A DNA stretch of 23,505 bases, taken from contig CALKAM010000068.1 of assembly GCA_937983105.1 (NCBI GenBank), forward strand, positions 1 to 23,505, given 5' to 3'. The notes under the pieces are model-generated. The model was not told the DNA's origin, made no database searches, and was given only the letters and a program-made list of their open reading frames with translations. This stretch comes from Planifilum sp021793745 (lineage in GTDB: Bacteria > Bacillota > Bacilli > Thermoactinomycetales > DSM-44946). Shown here piece by piece: positions 13,925-21,860 of this stretch; the stretch's first letter is position 1, and every line of letters starts with the position of its first letter. The translations under genes were made by a program, and so were the position numbers.

Positions 13925-15307
13925 GTGAAAAATCGGGGGCTGAACGTATCCATGGCCTTGGTGATGTTCCTCACCTGGGTCGCATGGCCCGGGGTAATGG
14001 ATGCCAAACCCCAACAAGAGGAACACGGCTGGTTTGCGTTACTTTCAGGTGATCCCGATAAAGCGGCTGAGTTGGAAAGCAGGTTGAAGAATGGTGCCAC
14101 ACCGGAGGAATTGAACCTGCCTTCCGGAACAACGGAGAGTCAATCCTTCAGGACCTTAACCGAGCTAAAACAAGAGGATGCTCAAGCCAAGGACACTTAC
14201 CCGGTCAAGGTGACTCCCCCCGTAAAAATCAACAACCAATGGGTGCCGCCGAGATTCACCTATGACTTCATCAGTAAAGGAGAATGCCTCGAAAGAGCGG
14301 AAAGCGGCCGTGATGAAGGATGGATTAAAAATCACTATGCCTGGTGTCGCAGCAAAATCGTAAGCTATGGTGAAATAAAGTGGAACCCTTTTCCAAGGGT
14401 TTACCAGATCAATTTCCGGATCACGGAAATCGGATACGGGACGAACTCGCAGGATCCAGAGAAGGAAGAGCGAGAGGTCCATTTCGATTATTATATTGAC
14501 GATATCTACGTCAGCCACCCATCCCTCAATGGCACCAAACTGAAGGTCGACATTGACTGTCAAGCCTTGGTTCAGCCGGAAGATTGTAAAGAAAAGGGAG
14601 GGGCCGTTGAACGAACGATTGCTCAATGGAAGGTTCACAACAAAGCAAGCAAAACGTTGTATTCCACCCCCCCTCCCCGTACGGATACCAACCCGGAACG
14701 GTTGGGATTTATGGAGTTTTTCACGCACATGGAGATAGATCCCCCCGCAAACCTGCCAAGCCGGGCTCTGGATTCCCCCAAACAGAAGGTTCGCTGGGAT
14801 TCCGCCGATTACATGATCGTGGTGAACCCGAACCAAAGATTCTACAACGCCGGCATTTTCAGCAACGTTCGCCCCGTGATTCACTTTTCCCTGAGTAATC
14901 CCAGTGTGATGAGAGAGCAAGCACAACACATTAAGGACGCACTGGAAAGTCCGGAGACCACCTTCCCCTACCCGGGTGTCGGAAAGATCATACCGGGGGG
15001 AACCTACGAAATGCCTCTAAGCAGAATGAAAAATCAATCGGATATCAGGAGAAACCGGAGAAGGTCACAATACTGGTGTCGAAAATTGAGCAGAGATGGT
15101 GTGCTGCCCAGACCCGCAAACAGTGAGTGTGACGAGTTTCCTTTTGCGTCCACCTGGCAGGGGACTTATACAGGAGGCGTTGGCAAGTTTTCCGTTCGGT
15201 ACATCAGCGCGGATTCCAACCGGGCGGGAGGAAATTGGCTCGCGGCATGGTATGCTTATGACCGGATCTTAAACAACGATCCATTCAATGTAAGAGTGAT
15301 TGAGTGA
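13925..15307 (+). CDS. secreted protein with C-terminal NucA/NucB-type DNase domain
   Basis: Predicted exported nuclease, 460 residues. GTG 13925 has GGAGGGGA about five bases upstream. A signal peptide (about 1-27, hydrophobic 8-22, ending VMDA) leads into a mature part with six cysteines that could pair locally: 121/141, 212/221 and 385/402. The last ~130 residues look like the NucA/NucB family: AQHIKDAL, then Cys402-Asp403-Glu404 in CDEFPFAST, then SVRYISADSNRAGGNW with Asn432. In NucB the equivalent block is DEWPMA...DNRGAGSW, and the acidic pair is catalytic. The region from 30 to about 310 is not recognised. It is the only complete plus-strand gene here and its base composition looks more AT-rich than its neighbours. 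No immunity protein is seen. The overall design recalls actinobacterial secreted NucA/NucB proteins. Confidence 0.8.
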   Translation: MKNRGLNVSMALVMFLTWVAWPGVMDAKPQQEEHGWFALLSGDPDKAAELESRLKNGATPEELNLPSGTTESQSFRTLTELKQEDAQAKDTYPVKVTPPVKINNQWVPPRFTYDFISKGECLERAESGRDEGWIKNHYAWCRSKIVSYGEIKWNPFPRVYQINFRITEIGYGTNSQDPEKEEREVHFDYYIDDIYVSHPSLNGTKLKVDIDCQALVQPEDCKEKGGAVERTIAQWKVHNKASKTLYSTPPPRTDTNPERLGFMEFFTHMEIDPPANLPSRALDSPKQKVRWDSADYMIVVNPNQRFYNAGIFSNVRPVIHFSLSNPSVMREQAQHIKDALESPETTFPYPGVGKIIPGGTYEMPLSRMKNQSDIRRNRRRSQYWCRKLSRDGVLPRPANSECDEFPFASTWQGTYTGGVGKFSVRYISADSNRAGGNWLAAWYAYDRILNNDPFNVRVIE

Positions 15308-15411
15308 ACTTTCCCCGGTCCGACCATAAAATTGGCTCAGCAGCAAGAAAGAGAAGGAACCGTCAGAGCCTTTCGCACACGGCAATCCTAAAGCCGATTC
15401 AGCCCATCTAA

Positions 15412-15447
15412 GCCCGGGTGCGAACCCGCTTTCACTGCTTCCCGGGC
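15412..15447. other. structured segment downstream of the nuclease gene
   Basis: GCCCGGG (15412-15418) and CCCGGGC (15441-15447) can pair. An alternative inner hairpin CGGGT-GCGA-ACCCG (15415-15428) competes for the same bases. No T run follows on the plus strand, so this is not a clean terminator. The remainder of 15308-15503 shows nothing I can identify. Confidence 0.4.
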
Positions 15448-15503
15448 AATACAAGATCGGTGGCAAATCCCCTCAGATCCAGGACATCCATGCCGGACGC
15501 ATC

Positions 15504-15538
15504 AAAAACGTCCCCGCACCTTGGATTGCGGGGACGTT
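15504..15538 (-). terminator. pst-phoU operon terminator
   Basis: A perfect 12-bp stem, AACGTCCCCGCA (15507-15518) with TGCGGGGACGTT (15527-15538), 8-nt loop. On the minus strand it is followed by TTTTTG, just below the phoU stop. It could also stop transcripts arriving from the convergent nuclease gene. Confidence 0.9.
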
Positions 15539-15546
15539 CCGTTTCT

Positions 15547-16203
15547 TCAATTCAAATCGGTCCGCTTGCCGGTTTCGATATAGACGATGCTTTCGGCGAC
15601 ATTGGTGGCGTGGTCGGCGATCCGTTCCAGGTGTCGGGCCACAAAGCTCAGGTAAAGGGCCGATTCGGTGAATTGCTGTTTTCGGATCATCAGCTCCAAC
15701 AGTTCCTTCACCACGGCGTGATACAGCCGGTCCACCTCGTCATCCCGCCGGGCCAGCTGTTTGGCCAGCTCCACATTTCCGTCGATATAACTGTTGATTC
15801 CGTCGTGCACCATCTGCTGGGTAATCCGCGCCATCCGCGGGATATCCTCCAGCTTTTTAAACAGCGGCTGACCGCTTTCCACCAGTCGAAGCGTCACCCG
15901 GGCGATGTTGCAGGCGTAGTCGGCCATCCGCTCCATATCGGCGGCGATCTTCATCGCTGCGATCAAGCGGCGCAGATCCTTGGCCACCGGCTGTTTCGTA
16001 ACGATCAACTTGGCCACCATGTCGTCGATCCGGTTCTCCAATTCGTCCATCTCGGAATCGCTGTCCAGAACCTCCCGGGCCGCTTTTCCGTCCCGGTTGA
16101 CCAACGACTTGATCGCCTTGTCGATGGCGACCTCCACCTTCTCGCCCATTTGAAGCAACAAATTTTTCAGGTCCCGCAGGGACTGGTCCATCTGTCGGAT
16201 CAA
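15547..16203 (-). CDS. phoU: PhoU, phosphate signalling regulator
   Basis: Peripheral cytoplasmic protein that links the Pst transporter to the PhoR kinase and restrains phosphate uptake. The 218-residue protein is all-helical with two PhoU repeats, the metal-binding-type helices MKIAADMERMADYACNIA and ARHLERIADHATNVAE marking repeats one and two. The start is TTG 16203: GGGGAGG sits eight bases before it, whereas the in-frame ATG at 16191 is 20 bases away. It is last gene of pstSCAB-phoU, 19 nt after pstB. The B. subtilis pst operon lacks phoU, so this layout resembles other bacteria more. Confidence 0.96.
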   Translation of the reverse strand: MIRQMDQSLRDLKNLLLQMGEKVEVAIDKAIKSLVNRDGKAAREVLDSDSEMDELENRIDDMVAKLIVTKQPVAKDLRRLIAAMKIAADMERMADYACNIARVTLRLVESGQPLFKKLEDIPRMARITQQMVHDGINSYIDGNVELAKQLARRDDEVDRLYHAVVKELLELMIRKQQFTESALYLSFVARHLERIADHATNVAESIVYIETGKRTDLN

Positions 16204-16222
16204 CTGGGAAGCCTCCCCTCTT

Positions 16223-16981
16223 TCAACCGAATCGACCGGTGATGTAATCCTCGGTCTCTTTCCGCTCCGGATTGGAGAACAACTTTTCCGTATCGCTGTA
16301 TTCCACCAGCACGCCGTTCAGGAAGTAGGCCGTCTTATCGGAGATCCGCGCGGCCTGTTGCATGTTGTGGGTGACGATGACGATGGTGTACTCCTTTTTC
16401 AAATCCTGCAACAGCTCTTCGATCTTGGCGGTGGAGATGGGATCCAGGGCCGACGTGGGCTCGTCCATGAGCAGGATTTCGGGCTCCACCGCCAGGGCCC
16501 GGGCGATGCACAATCGCTGCTGCTGACCACCGGACAGTCCCGTCGCCCGGTCTTTCAGCCGATCCTTCACCTCATCCCACAGGGCGGCGGCCCTCAGGCT
16601 CTTCTCCACGATCTCGTCCAGCTGTTTCCGTTGGCGGATCCCGTGGATGCGCGGCCCGTAGGCGACGTTGTCATAGATACTTTTCGGGAAGGGATTGGGT
16701 GCCTGAAACACCATCCCCACCCGTTTCCGGAGCATCTCCACATCCACGTCCCTATGGTAAATATTTTCACCGTGGATTTCGACGGTTCCTTCTATGCGCA
16801 CGCCTTCGATCATGTCGTTCATCCGGTTGAGCGTCCGCAGGAAGGTGGATTTTCCGCAGCCGGAAGGGCCGATCAGTGCGGCGATGCTGTTTTCCTCCAC
16901 CGCCATGCTGATATCCTTCAATGCGTGTTTATCCCCATAAAAAAGGTTTAGATCCCGAACCTCAATCGCCGGTTGACTCAC
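16223..16981 (-). CDS. pstB: PstB, phosphate ABC transporter ATPase
   Basis: ATPase subunit powering the high-affinity phosphate importer. The 252 residues carry Walker A GPSGCGKST (38-46), Q-loop MVFQAPNPFP, signature LSGGQQQR, Walker B ILLMDEPTSALD and the H-loop VTHNMQQA. AALIGPSGCGKSTFLRTLNR and MVFQAPNPFPKSIYDNV are PstB-typical. GTG 16981 is the start, with GGGAGGAG seven bases upstream. It is fourth in the operon, 15 nt after pstA. Only one pstB copy is present, unlike the pstB1-pstB2 pair of B. subtilis. Confidence 0.97.
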   Translation of the reverse strand: MSQPAIEVRDLNLFYGDKHALKDISMAVEENSIAALIGPSGCGKSTFLRTLNRMNDMIEGVRIEGTVEIHGENIYHRDVDVEMLRKRVGMVFQAPNPFPKSIYDNVAYGPRIHGIRQRKQLDEIVEKSLRAAALWDEVKDRLKDRATGLSGGQQQRLCIARALAVEPEILLMDEPTSALDPISTAKIEELLQDLKKEYTIVIVTHNMQQAARISDKTAYFLNGVLVEYSDTEKLFSNPERKETEDYITGRFG

Positions 16982-16996
16982 GTCCGATCTCCTCCC

Positions 16997-17920
16997 TTAC
17001 ACCCTCCGCTGAAACTTGTTGCGCAGGTAGATAGCCAAGGCGTTCATCGACAAAAGGACGGCGAGAAGTACGATAATGCCCGCGGCGGCCAGTTGGTGAA
17101 ATTCTTCCTTGGGCTGGCTGGTCCAGTTCCAGATCTGAATGGGCAATGCGGTAAACCCGTCAAAGACGCTGTCCGGCGTGAAGGCGATGAAGGTGACCGC
17201 CCCCACCATGATCAACGGCGCCGTTTCGCCGATCGCCCGGGAAAGGGCCAAAATCGTACCGGTCAGGATTCCCGGAAAGGCGTAGGGAAGGACCACCTTT
17301 TGAACCGTCTGCCAGCGGGTGGCTCCCATGGCGTAGGAGGCCTGGCGCAGGGGTTGGGGGACGGCGGCGATCGCCTCCTGGGCAGCCACGATGACGATGG
17401 GCAGCACCAACAGGGTCATCGTAAGGGCCCCTGCCAATACGCTTTGACCCAGCCCCAGCCCCCGCACAAACAGGGTCAATCCGAGAATCCCGAAAACGAT
17501 GGAGGGCACACCGGCCAGGTTGCTGATGTTGACCTGAATAAACCGGCTCAACCATCCCTTTTTGGCGTACTCCTCCAGGTAAAGGGCGGTGGCCACCCCG
17601 AAAACAAAGGTGAGGGGCGCGGTAACGGCGATCAGCCACAGGGATCCCCACAGGGCCGCCTTGATCCCCGCCCGTTCGGGAAGTCGGGAGGCGAAGTTAT
17701 TGAAGAAATCGGCGTCGAGCCACCCCCATCCCTTGCGGAAGATGTCCGTGAGGAGAACGGCCAGGACAATCACGCCGACAAGGGTAGCCAGCAAAAATGC
17801 ACCGTGGGCCACCCGGTTTTTCCACCGACGCAAACGGATCCGGCCCGCTTGGTCTCCCCATTTTTCCTGATTTTGTTCCGATGAAACCGCCTTGCCGACA
17901 AGGATCTCCTCGGTGCTCAT
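16997..17920 (-). CDS. pstA: PstA, phosphate ABC transporter permease
   Basis: One of two membrane subunits forming the phosphate channel. The 307 residues have a cytoplasmic charged N-terminus of about 35 residues, a first membrane helix (around 40-58), and the BPD-transporter core with five more helices. The EAA-type loop AIAAVPQPLRQASYAMGATRWQTV (split here only by description) contacts PstB, and LSRAIGETAPLIMVG is characteristic of PstA/PstC. ATG 17920 shares its A with the pstC stop (TGATG) and AAGGAGG precedes it, indicating coupled translation. Confidence 0.95.
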   Translation of the reverse strand: MSTEEILVGKAVSSEQNQEKWGDQAGRIRLRRWKNRVAHGAFLLATLVGVIVLAVLLTDIFRKGWGWLDADFFNNFASRLPERAGIKAALWGSLWLIAVTAPLTFVFGVATALYLEEYAKKGWLSRFIQVNISNLAGVPSIVFGILGLTLFVRGLGLGQSVLAGALTMTLLVLPIVIVAAQEAIAAVPQPLRQASYAMGATRWQTVQKVVLPYAFPGILTGTILALSRAIGETAPLIMVGAVTFIAFTPDSVFDGFTALPIQIWNWTSQPKEEFHQLAAAGIIVLLAVLLSMNALAIYLRNKFQRRV

Positions 17921-18864
17921 CAGTATTCCTCCTTAAAGCGCCGGGCAATGTAGTAGGCGATCAGATTCATCACCAGGGTGAAGAGGAAGAGCGTCATGCC
18001 CACCGCATACAGGGATTTGTATTGGATGCTTCCGTAGGCGATGTCCCCGGTCGCCGCCTGCACCATGTAAGCGGTCATCGTCTGGATCGATTCCAAGATA
18101 TTGAAGGTGAGCACCGGGGTGGAGCCGGCGGCGATGGTCACAATCATCGTCTCCCCGATTGCCCGGGAGAGAGCGAGAACGAAGGAAGAGACGATCCCGG
18201 AGAGGGCGGCGGGAACCACCACCCGCAGGGCCACCTCCAGCTTCGTCGCACCCAGTGCGTAGGCCGCATGCCGAATGCTCCGGGGGACGGCCATCATCGC
18301 ATCCTCGCTGAGGGAGGCGATCAGAGGAATGATCATGATACCGACGACCAGACTGGCGCTCAGGGCGTTAAAGGTGTCCAACCCCGGAATCAGCGTTTTC
18401 AGCAGGGGGGTGACGAAGGTCAAGGCGAAAAAACCGTAGACGATGGTTGGAATTCCCGCCAAAATCTCCAGGATCGGCTTCAACACCCGCCGCACCGGGT
18501 CCGGGGCGTATTCGCTCAGATAAATGGCGCTGGCAAGCCCGATCGGCACTGCCACGACCGCAGCACCTACGGTAATCAGCAGCGTCCCCGACACCAGGGG
18601 AAGGATGCCGAATTTCTGCTGATCCCCGCTGAACAGGGCCGTCCACTCCGTACCGGTGACAAATTCGGCGATGGAAACTTCCTCAAAAAAGGAGGCCGTT
18701 TCAAACAACAGGGTTAACAGAATGGCGAAGGTGGTGATCACGGACAGCAAAGCACAGACGAGAAGGAGCTTGGGGATGACTTCCTCCACTCTGTTCCTCC
18801 AGGTCCGGGGCCTGCGAAACCGGCCACCGGCAGTCGACGCGCTGTGGTTCGCTGTTTGGGACAT
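17920..18864 (-). CDS. pstC: PstC, phosphate ABC transporter permease
   Basis: Partner permease of PstA. I choose ATG 18864 (GGGGAG eight bases upstream, 314 residues); in-frame starts at 18891 and 18900 lack ribosome sites. There is a basic N-terminal stretch (RFRRPRTWRNRVEE), a first helix around residues 30-55, a periplasm-side loop with TGTEWTALF, the EAA loop MMAVPRSIRHAAYALGATK, and LSRAIGETMIVTIAAG. It ends in RRFKEEY and overlaps pstA by one base. A stem-loop separates it from pstS. Confidence 0.95.
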   Translation of the reverse strand: MSQTANHSASTAGGRFRRPRTWRNRVEEVIPKLLLVCALLSVITTFAILLTLLFETASFFEEVSIAEFVTGTEWTALFSGDQQKFGILPLVSGTLLITVGAAVVAVPIGLASAIYLSEYAPDPVRRVLKPILEILAGIPTIVYGFFALTFVTPLLKTLIPGLDTFNALSASLVVGIMIIPLIASLSEDAMMAVPRSIRHAAYALGATKLEVALRVVVPAALSGIVSSFVLALSRAIGETMIVTIAAGSTPVLTFNILESIQTMTAYMVQAATGDIAYGSIQYKSLYAVGMTLFLFTLVMNLIAYYIARRFKEEY

Positions 18865-18898
18865 CCGACCGACTCCCCTCTCCTGATTCATCTGCGAC

Positions 18899-18951
18899 AA
18901 AAGCGCGCCACCCCGGCTCAGGGCCGGGGAGCCGCACTTTCAAGCGCTTTT
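18899..18951 (-). other. pstS-pstC intercistronic stem-loop
   Basis: Outer arms AAAAGCGC (18899-18906) and GCGCTTTT (18944-18951) and an inner perfect stem CCCCGGC (18911-18917) / GCCGGGG (18923-18929). The minus-strand tail has only four T, so it should be a leaky terminator or an mRNA-stabilising stem giving more PstS than PstCAB. Confidence 0.65.
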
Positions 18952-18959
18952 TATCTCCG

Positions 18960-19898
18960 TTATTTCCCTTCCACCCGCTTCATGGACTCCTCATAATCCG
19001 CATCGGGCAGCGGAATGTAACCCACTTCCTTGGCCAGGTCCTTGGCGATCTCAATGTAGAATTTCACAAATTCCTTCACTTCCGGCCTCTCCATCGCTTT
19101 ATTGCTGACATAGATGAAGACCGGCCGGGACAGCGGAGAATAGGATCCGTCGTTGATCGTTTTTTCGGTGGGTTCGATGGGACCCTTTCCCCCGTCGATC
19201 TTCACCGCTTTCAATTGATCCTTGTTTTCCAGGTAGTAGGCGTACCCGAAGTAGCCGAGGGCGTATTGATCCCCGGAGACCCCCTGAACCAGTACGTTGT
19301 CGTCTTCGCTCGCCGTATAGTCTGTCCGGCTCTTCCCTTCTTCACCGACGATGGCTTCCGTAAAATATCCGAAGGTGCCGGAGGCGGTTCCGGGCCCGTA
19401 GAGCTTGATCGGCTCCTTCGGCCACTCGGGGCGGACATCGCTCCAAAACTTCACCTTGCTGTCCGGCTCCCAGATTTTCTTCAGTTCGTCGACGGTCAAG
19501 TGGTCCACAAAATCGTTCTCCTTGTTGACCACAACGGTAATTCCATCGTAAGCCACGGGAATCTCGATGGGTTCGATGCCTTTATCGGCGGCTTTTTTCT
19601 TTTCCTCATCTTTGATCGGGCGGGAGGCGTCGTTGATATCCGTCTCCCCGGCCACCCATTTTTGGAACCCCCCTCCGGTTCCGGATTCCGAGACGGTTAC
19701 CTGTACCTGCGGGTTTTCCAGCATAAACTCTTCGGCGACGGCTTGGGTGATGGGATAGACGGTGCTGGATCCGTCGATTTTGACGGTGCCGGACAAACCG
19801 CTGCCACCCTCCCCATCCCCCCCGGACGAACCGCAACCGGTCAACAGACCGACAGCAAGGACAAAGGAACCCATAAGAGCGACTCCGCGTCTGAGCAT
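18960..19898 (-). CDS. pstS: PstS, phosphate-binding lipoprotein
   Basis: Extracytoplasmic phosphate receptor for PstCAB. The 312-residue precursor has a short basic N-terminus, a hydrophobic stretch and lipobox LLTGC with Cys22 as the lipidated residue, then a flexible Gly/Ser linker. Phosphate-ligand motifs are visible: DGSSTVYPIT near residue 43, SGTGGGFQKW, and a GPGTASGTFGYF-type loop. ATG 19898 is preceded by AAGGGGG at a rather long distance of about 11 bases. It is the promoter-proximal gene of the operon, downstream of a five-hexamer PhoP-type array. Confidence 0.97.
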   Translation of the reverse strand: MLRRGVALMGSFVLAVGLLTGCGSSGGDGEGGSGLSGTVKIDGSSTVYPITQAVAEEFMLENPQVQVTVSESGTGGGFQKWVAGETDINDASRPIKDEEKKKAADKGIEPIEIPVAYDGITVVVNKENDFVDHLTVDELKKIWEPDSKVKFWSDVRPEWPKEPIKLYGPGTASGTFGYFTEAIVGEEGKSRTDYTASEDDNVLVQGVSGDQYALGYFGYAYYLENKDQLKAVKIDGGKGPIEPTEKTINDGSYSPLSRPVFIYVSNKAMERPEVKEFVKFYIEIAKDLAKEVGYIPLPDADYEESMKRVEGK

Positions 19899-19944
19899 CA
19901 GGATGATTGCCCCCTTGCGATATGATGTTTTCCCGTCATTTCAC

Positions 19945-19950
19945 ACTATA
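19945..19950 (-). promoter_or_regulatory. pstS promoter -10
   Basis: TATAGT on the minus strand, 20 bp below the last hexamer of the Pho array. No consensus -35 is present at 17 bp (ATTCAG), as expected for an activator-dependent promoter. Confidence 0.65.
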
Positions 19951-19970
19951 TCGTTTCTCTTTTATCCCTG

Positions 19971-20018
19971 AATAAATGCACTGTTAAATTGATAAACGAA
20001 TTGTTAAGTTTATGTTAA
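19971..20018 (-). promoter_or_regulatory. PhoP-binding (Pho box) array upstream of pstS
   Basis: On the minus strand: TTAACA (20018-20013), TTAACA (20007-20002), TTTATC (19996-19991), TTAACA (19987-19982), TTTATT (19976-19971). Steps are 11, 11, 9 and 11 bp. This is the TT(A/T/C)A(C/T)A-N5 repeat arrangement described for B. subtilis PhoP dimers, and phoPR is the adjacent operon. Confidence 0.85.
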
Positions 20019-20050
20019 TTCCCCTTCCGCATCTTCATCCGCAAGAGACG

Positions 20051-20098
20051 AAAAAAGGTGGGGCCCCAGACCGCGAAGCGGTGCTGAAGCGCCACCCT
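20051..20098 (-). terminator. phoPR terminator
   Basis: Outer stem AGGGTGG (20098-20092) with CCACCTT (20061-20055), inner stem ACCGC-TTC-GCGGT, and a run of six T (20056-20051) on the minus strand, immediately after the phoR stop. It insulates pst from phoPR. Confidence 0.85.
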
Positions 20099-20099
20099 C

Positions 20100-21860
20100 T
20101 CAGCTCTCCGATTTCTCGTCTTCGGTTTTGATAGGAAAAATCAGTTGAAATTCGGTTCCCTCTCCCACCCGGCTGTTCACCCGGATTTCACCCTGGTGCA
20201 CCTCGACCAGATGTTTGACAATCGCCAAACCGAGACCGGTTCCTCCCGACTCCCGGGAGCGGGCTTTGTCGACGCGATAAAAGCGTTCAAAGATCCGGGG
20301 TAAATCCTCCTCCGGAATCCCGACCCCCGTATCCGCCACCCGGATCCACCAGCTGTTCGACTCCCGCCGGGCTTCCACCGTAATCCGCCCCCCTTCCGGG
20401 GTGTAGGCCATGGCGTTGGTCAGCAGATTGAGGAGGATTTGTCGGAAGCGATCCTTATCCACGTAGACGGGGAAGGATTCGGGGAGGAGCACATCGAGGG
20501 AAATCTTCCGCTTCCGCATCTGTTCCTCCACCGTCTTGACCGCCGTCTCGATGATCCGATCGATGGGAACCTTTTCCCCCTTCAACTCCAACTGTTTCGA
20601 TTCGATCCGGGACAAGTCCAGAATATCGCTGACCAACCGTTGGAGGCGCAGGCTCTCATCGTGGATGATCTGAAGGAATTCCCGACACGTCTCGGAATCG
20701 TGCATCGCTCCGTCCAGCAGCGTTTCGGCAAAGCCCCGGAGGGAGGTGATCGGGGTTTTCAATTCATGGGAAACATTGGCCACAAATTCCGAGCGCATTT
20801 TTTCCAGACGGCGGATGGCGGTAATGTCATGGAAAACCCCCACCACCCCCTTCGCCTTCTTCTCCCCCTTCATGGGCGCAAAGTGGGCGGACAGGATGCG
20901 CTCGACGGGATAATACAGGTGGATCTCCTCCCGGACCCGGTCTCCGGTCTCCCTGCACCGGGTGATGAGGGATACCAGCTCATAGGGGTAGGTCAGCTGC
21001 GTGTACGACTTGCCCATGATTTTCCGGGCCTGAACGCCGACCATATCCTCAAAGGCCCGGTTGGCCAAATTCACCTTGCCATCGGCATCCACCAGCAGGA
21101 GACCGCTATCCATCGTATCGATGACGCTGGTCAGCCGCCGTTCGCTCTGGTGAAGGGCTTCCATCTGGGTTTGAAGGCTTTTTGCCATCCGGTTGATCGC
21201 TTCACCCAGCCGGGCGATCTCATCCCTGCCCCTCACCTTCACCCGGCGGTGAAACTGCTTCTGGGCGATATCGACGGCCACCTGGGCGATCTCCGCGAGG
21301 GGGGAAGTCAACCGGTTGGCCAGCCTGGAACTGGCGTAGGCCGCGAGGATATAGGCGACCGCCAGACCGCCGACCAAGGAATACCCCACTTGGCGCAGGG
21401 AGGTTTTTTCCTTTTCCGGATCATATACGATCAGGACGGCCCCCGCTTCACCCGCTCCGCGAACCACGGGAGAGACCACATGGATTTGGCCGTCTTTCAC
21501 ATAGGGGATGGGCTGTTCCGGCGATTGTTCGAGGGCCCGGCGCACCTCCGGATGTCGGTGAAGGGGAATCTCGCCCGCGTCCTTTTGGGAATCCCCCAGC
21601 AGCTTCCCTTCCCGATCGACGAACATCACGCGGGCGTCGAGGGTCCGTCCGAACCGCTCCGCCACCTTATGGTGGGACTCTCCGGAAAGCCCTTCCTCCA
21701 GGGCGGAAGCAACCAGAGCCCCCTCTTTGGCAGCCCGGTCCATCAAGGAATCCCGATAGGATTTTTCCAACAACCAGGTCACGAAAAGTCCGGAAGCGAG
21801 GACCGACAGCCCGATCCATAGGAGAAACATCGACTTGATTTGAGCGTGCAGCGTCTTCAT
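20100..21860 (-). CDS. phoR: PhoR, phosphate-sensing histidine kinase
   Basis: Membrane sensor kinase that phosphorylates PhoP under phosphate limitation. The 586 residues comprise a first membrane helix (about 9-31), an extracytoplasmic PAS-like domain (about 32-155), a second helix (about 157-177), a HAMP linker (about 178-232), a cytoplasmic PAS domain (about 240-350), then HisKA and HATPase. The H-box FVANVSHELKTP holds His365, the N-box NLLTNAMAYTPEGG holds Asn482, and ATP-lid motifs VADTGVGIPEEDL, FYRVDKARS and GGTGLGLAIVK follow. ATG 21860 overlaps the phoP stop as ATGA with AAGGA upstream. In B. subtilis phoR directly precedes polA; here pst and two other genes intervene. Confidence 0.95.
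   Translation of the reverse strand: MKTLHAQIKSMFLLWIGLSVLASGLFVTWLLEKSYRDSLMDRAAKEGALVASALEEGLSGESHHKVAERFGRTLDARVMFVDREGKLLGDSQKDAGEIPLHRHPEVRRALEQSPEQPIPYVKDGQIHVVSPVVRGAGEAGAVLIVYDPEKEKTSLRQVGYSLVGGLAVAYILAAYASSRLANRLTSPLAEIAQVAVDIAQKQFHRRVKVRGRDEIARLGEAINRMAKSLQTQMEALHQSERRLTSVIDTMDSGLLLVDADGKVNLANRAFEDMVGVQARKIMGKSYTQLTYPYELVSLITRCRETGDRVREEIHLYYPVERILSAHFAPMKGEKKAKGVVGVFHDITAIRRLEKMRSEFVANVSHELKTPITSLRGFAETLLDGAMHDSETCREFLQIIHDESLRLQRLVSDILDLSRIESKQLELKGEKVPIDRIIETAVKTVEEQMRKRKISLDVLLPESFPVYVDKDRFRQILLNLLTNAMAYTPEGGRITVEARRESNSWWIRVADTGVGIPEEDLPRIFERFYRVDKARSRESGGTGLGLAIVKHLVEVHQGEIRVNSRVGEGTEFQLIFPIKTEDEKSES

Noticed and set aside
15360..15450. Possible riboswitch-like fold (c-di-GMP type) downstream of the nuclease
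   Set aside because: Some conserved-looking words but no complete aptamer pairing, and no plus-strand gene follows to be controlled.
15269..15466. Small minus-strand frame (65 codons) after the nuclease gene
   Set aside because: No ribosome site, overlaps the nuclease 3' end, and no recognisable protein.
20451..20470. DnaA-box-like TTATCCACG
   Set aside because: Single imperfect copy inside phoR coding sequence, with no cluster or AT-rich unwinding region, so not an origin.
20439..21821. 460-codon plus-strand open frame across phoR
   Set aside because: Exactly antisense to a full, motif-complete histidine kinase. Its translation is rich in Gly/His/Pro/Gln with no domain logic, as expected for the complement of a GC-rich gene.
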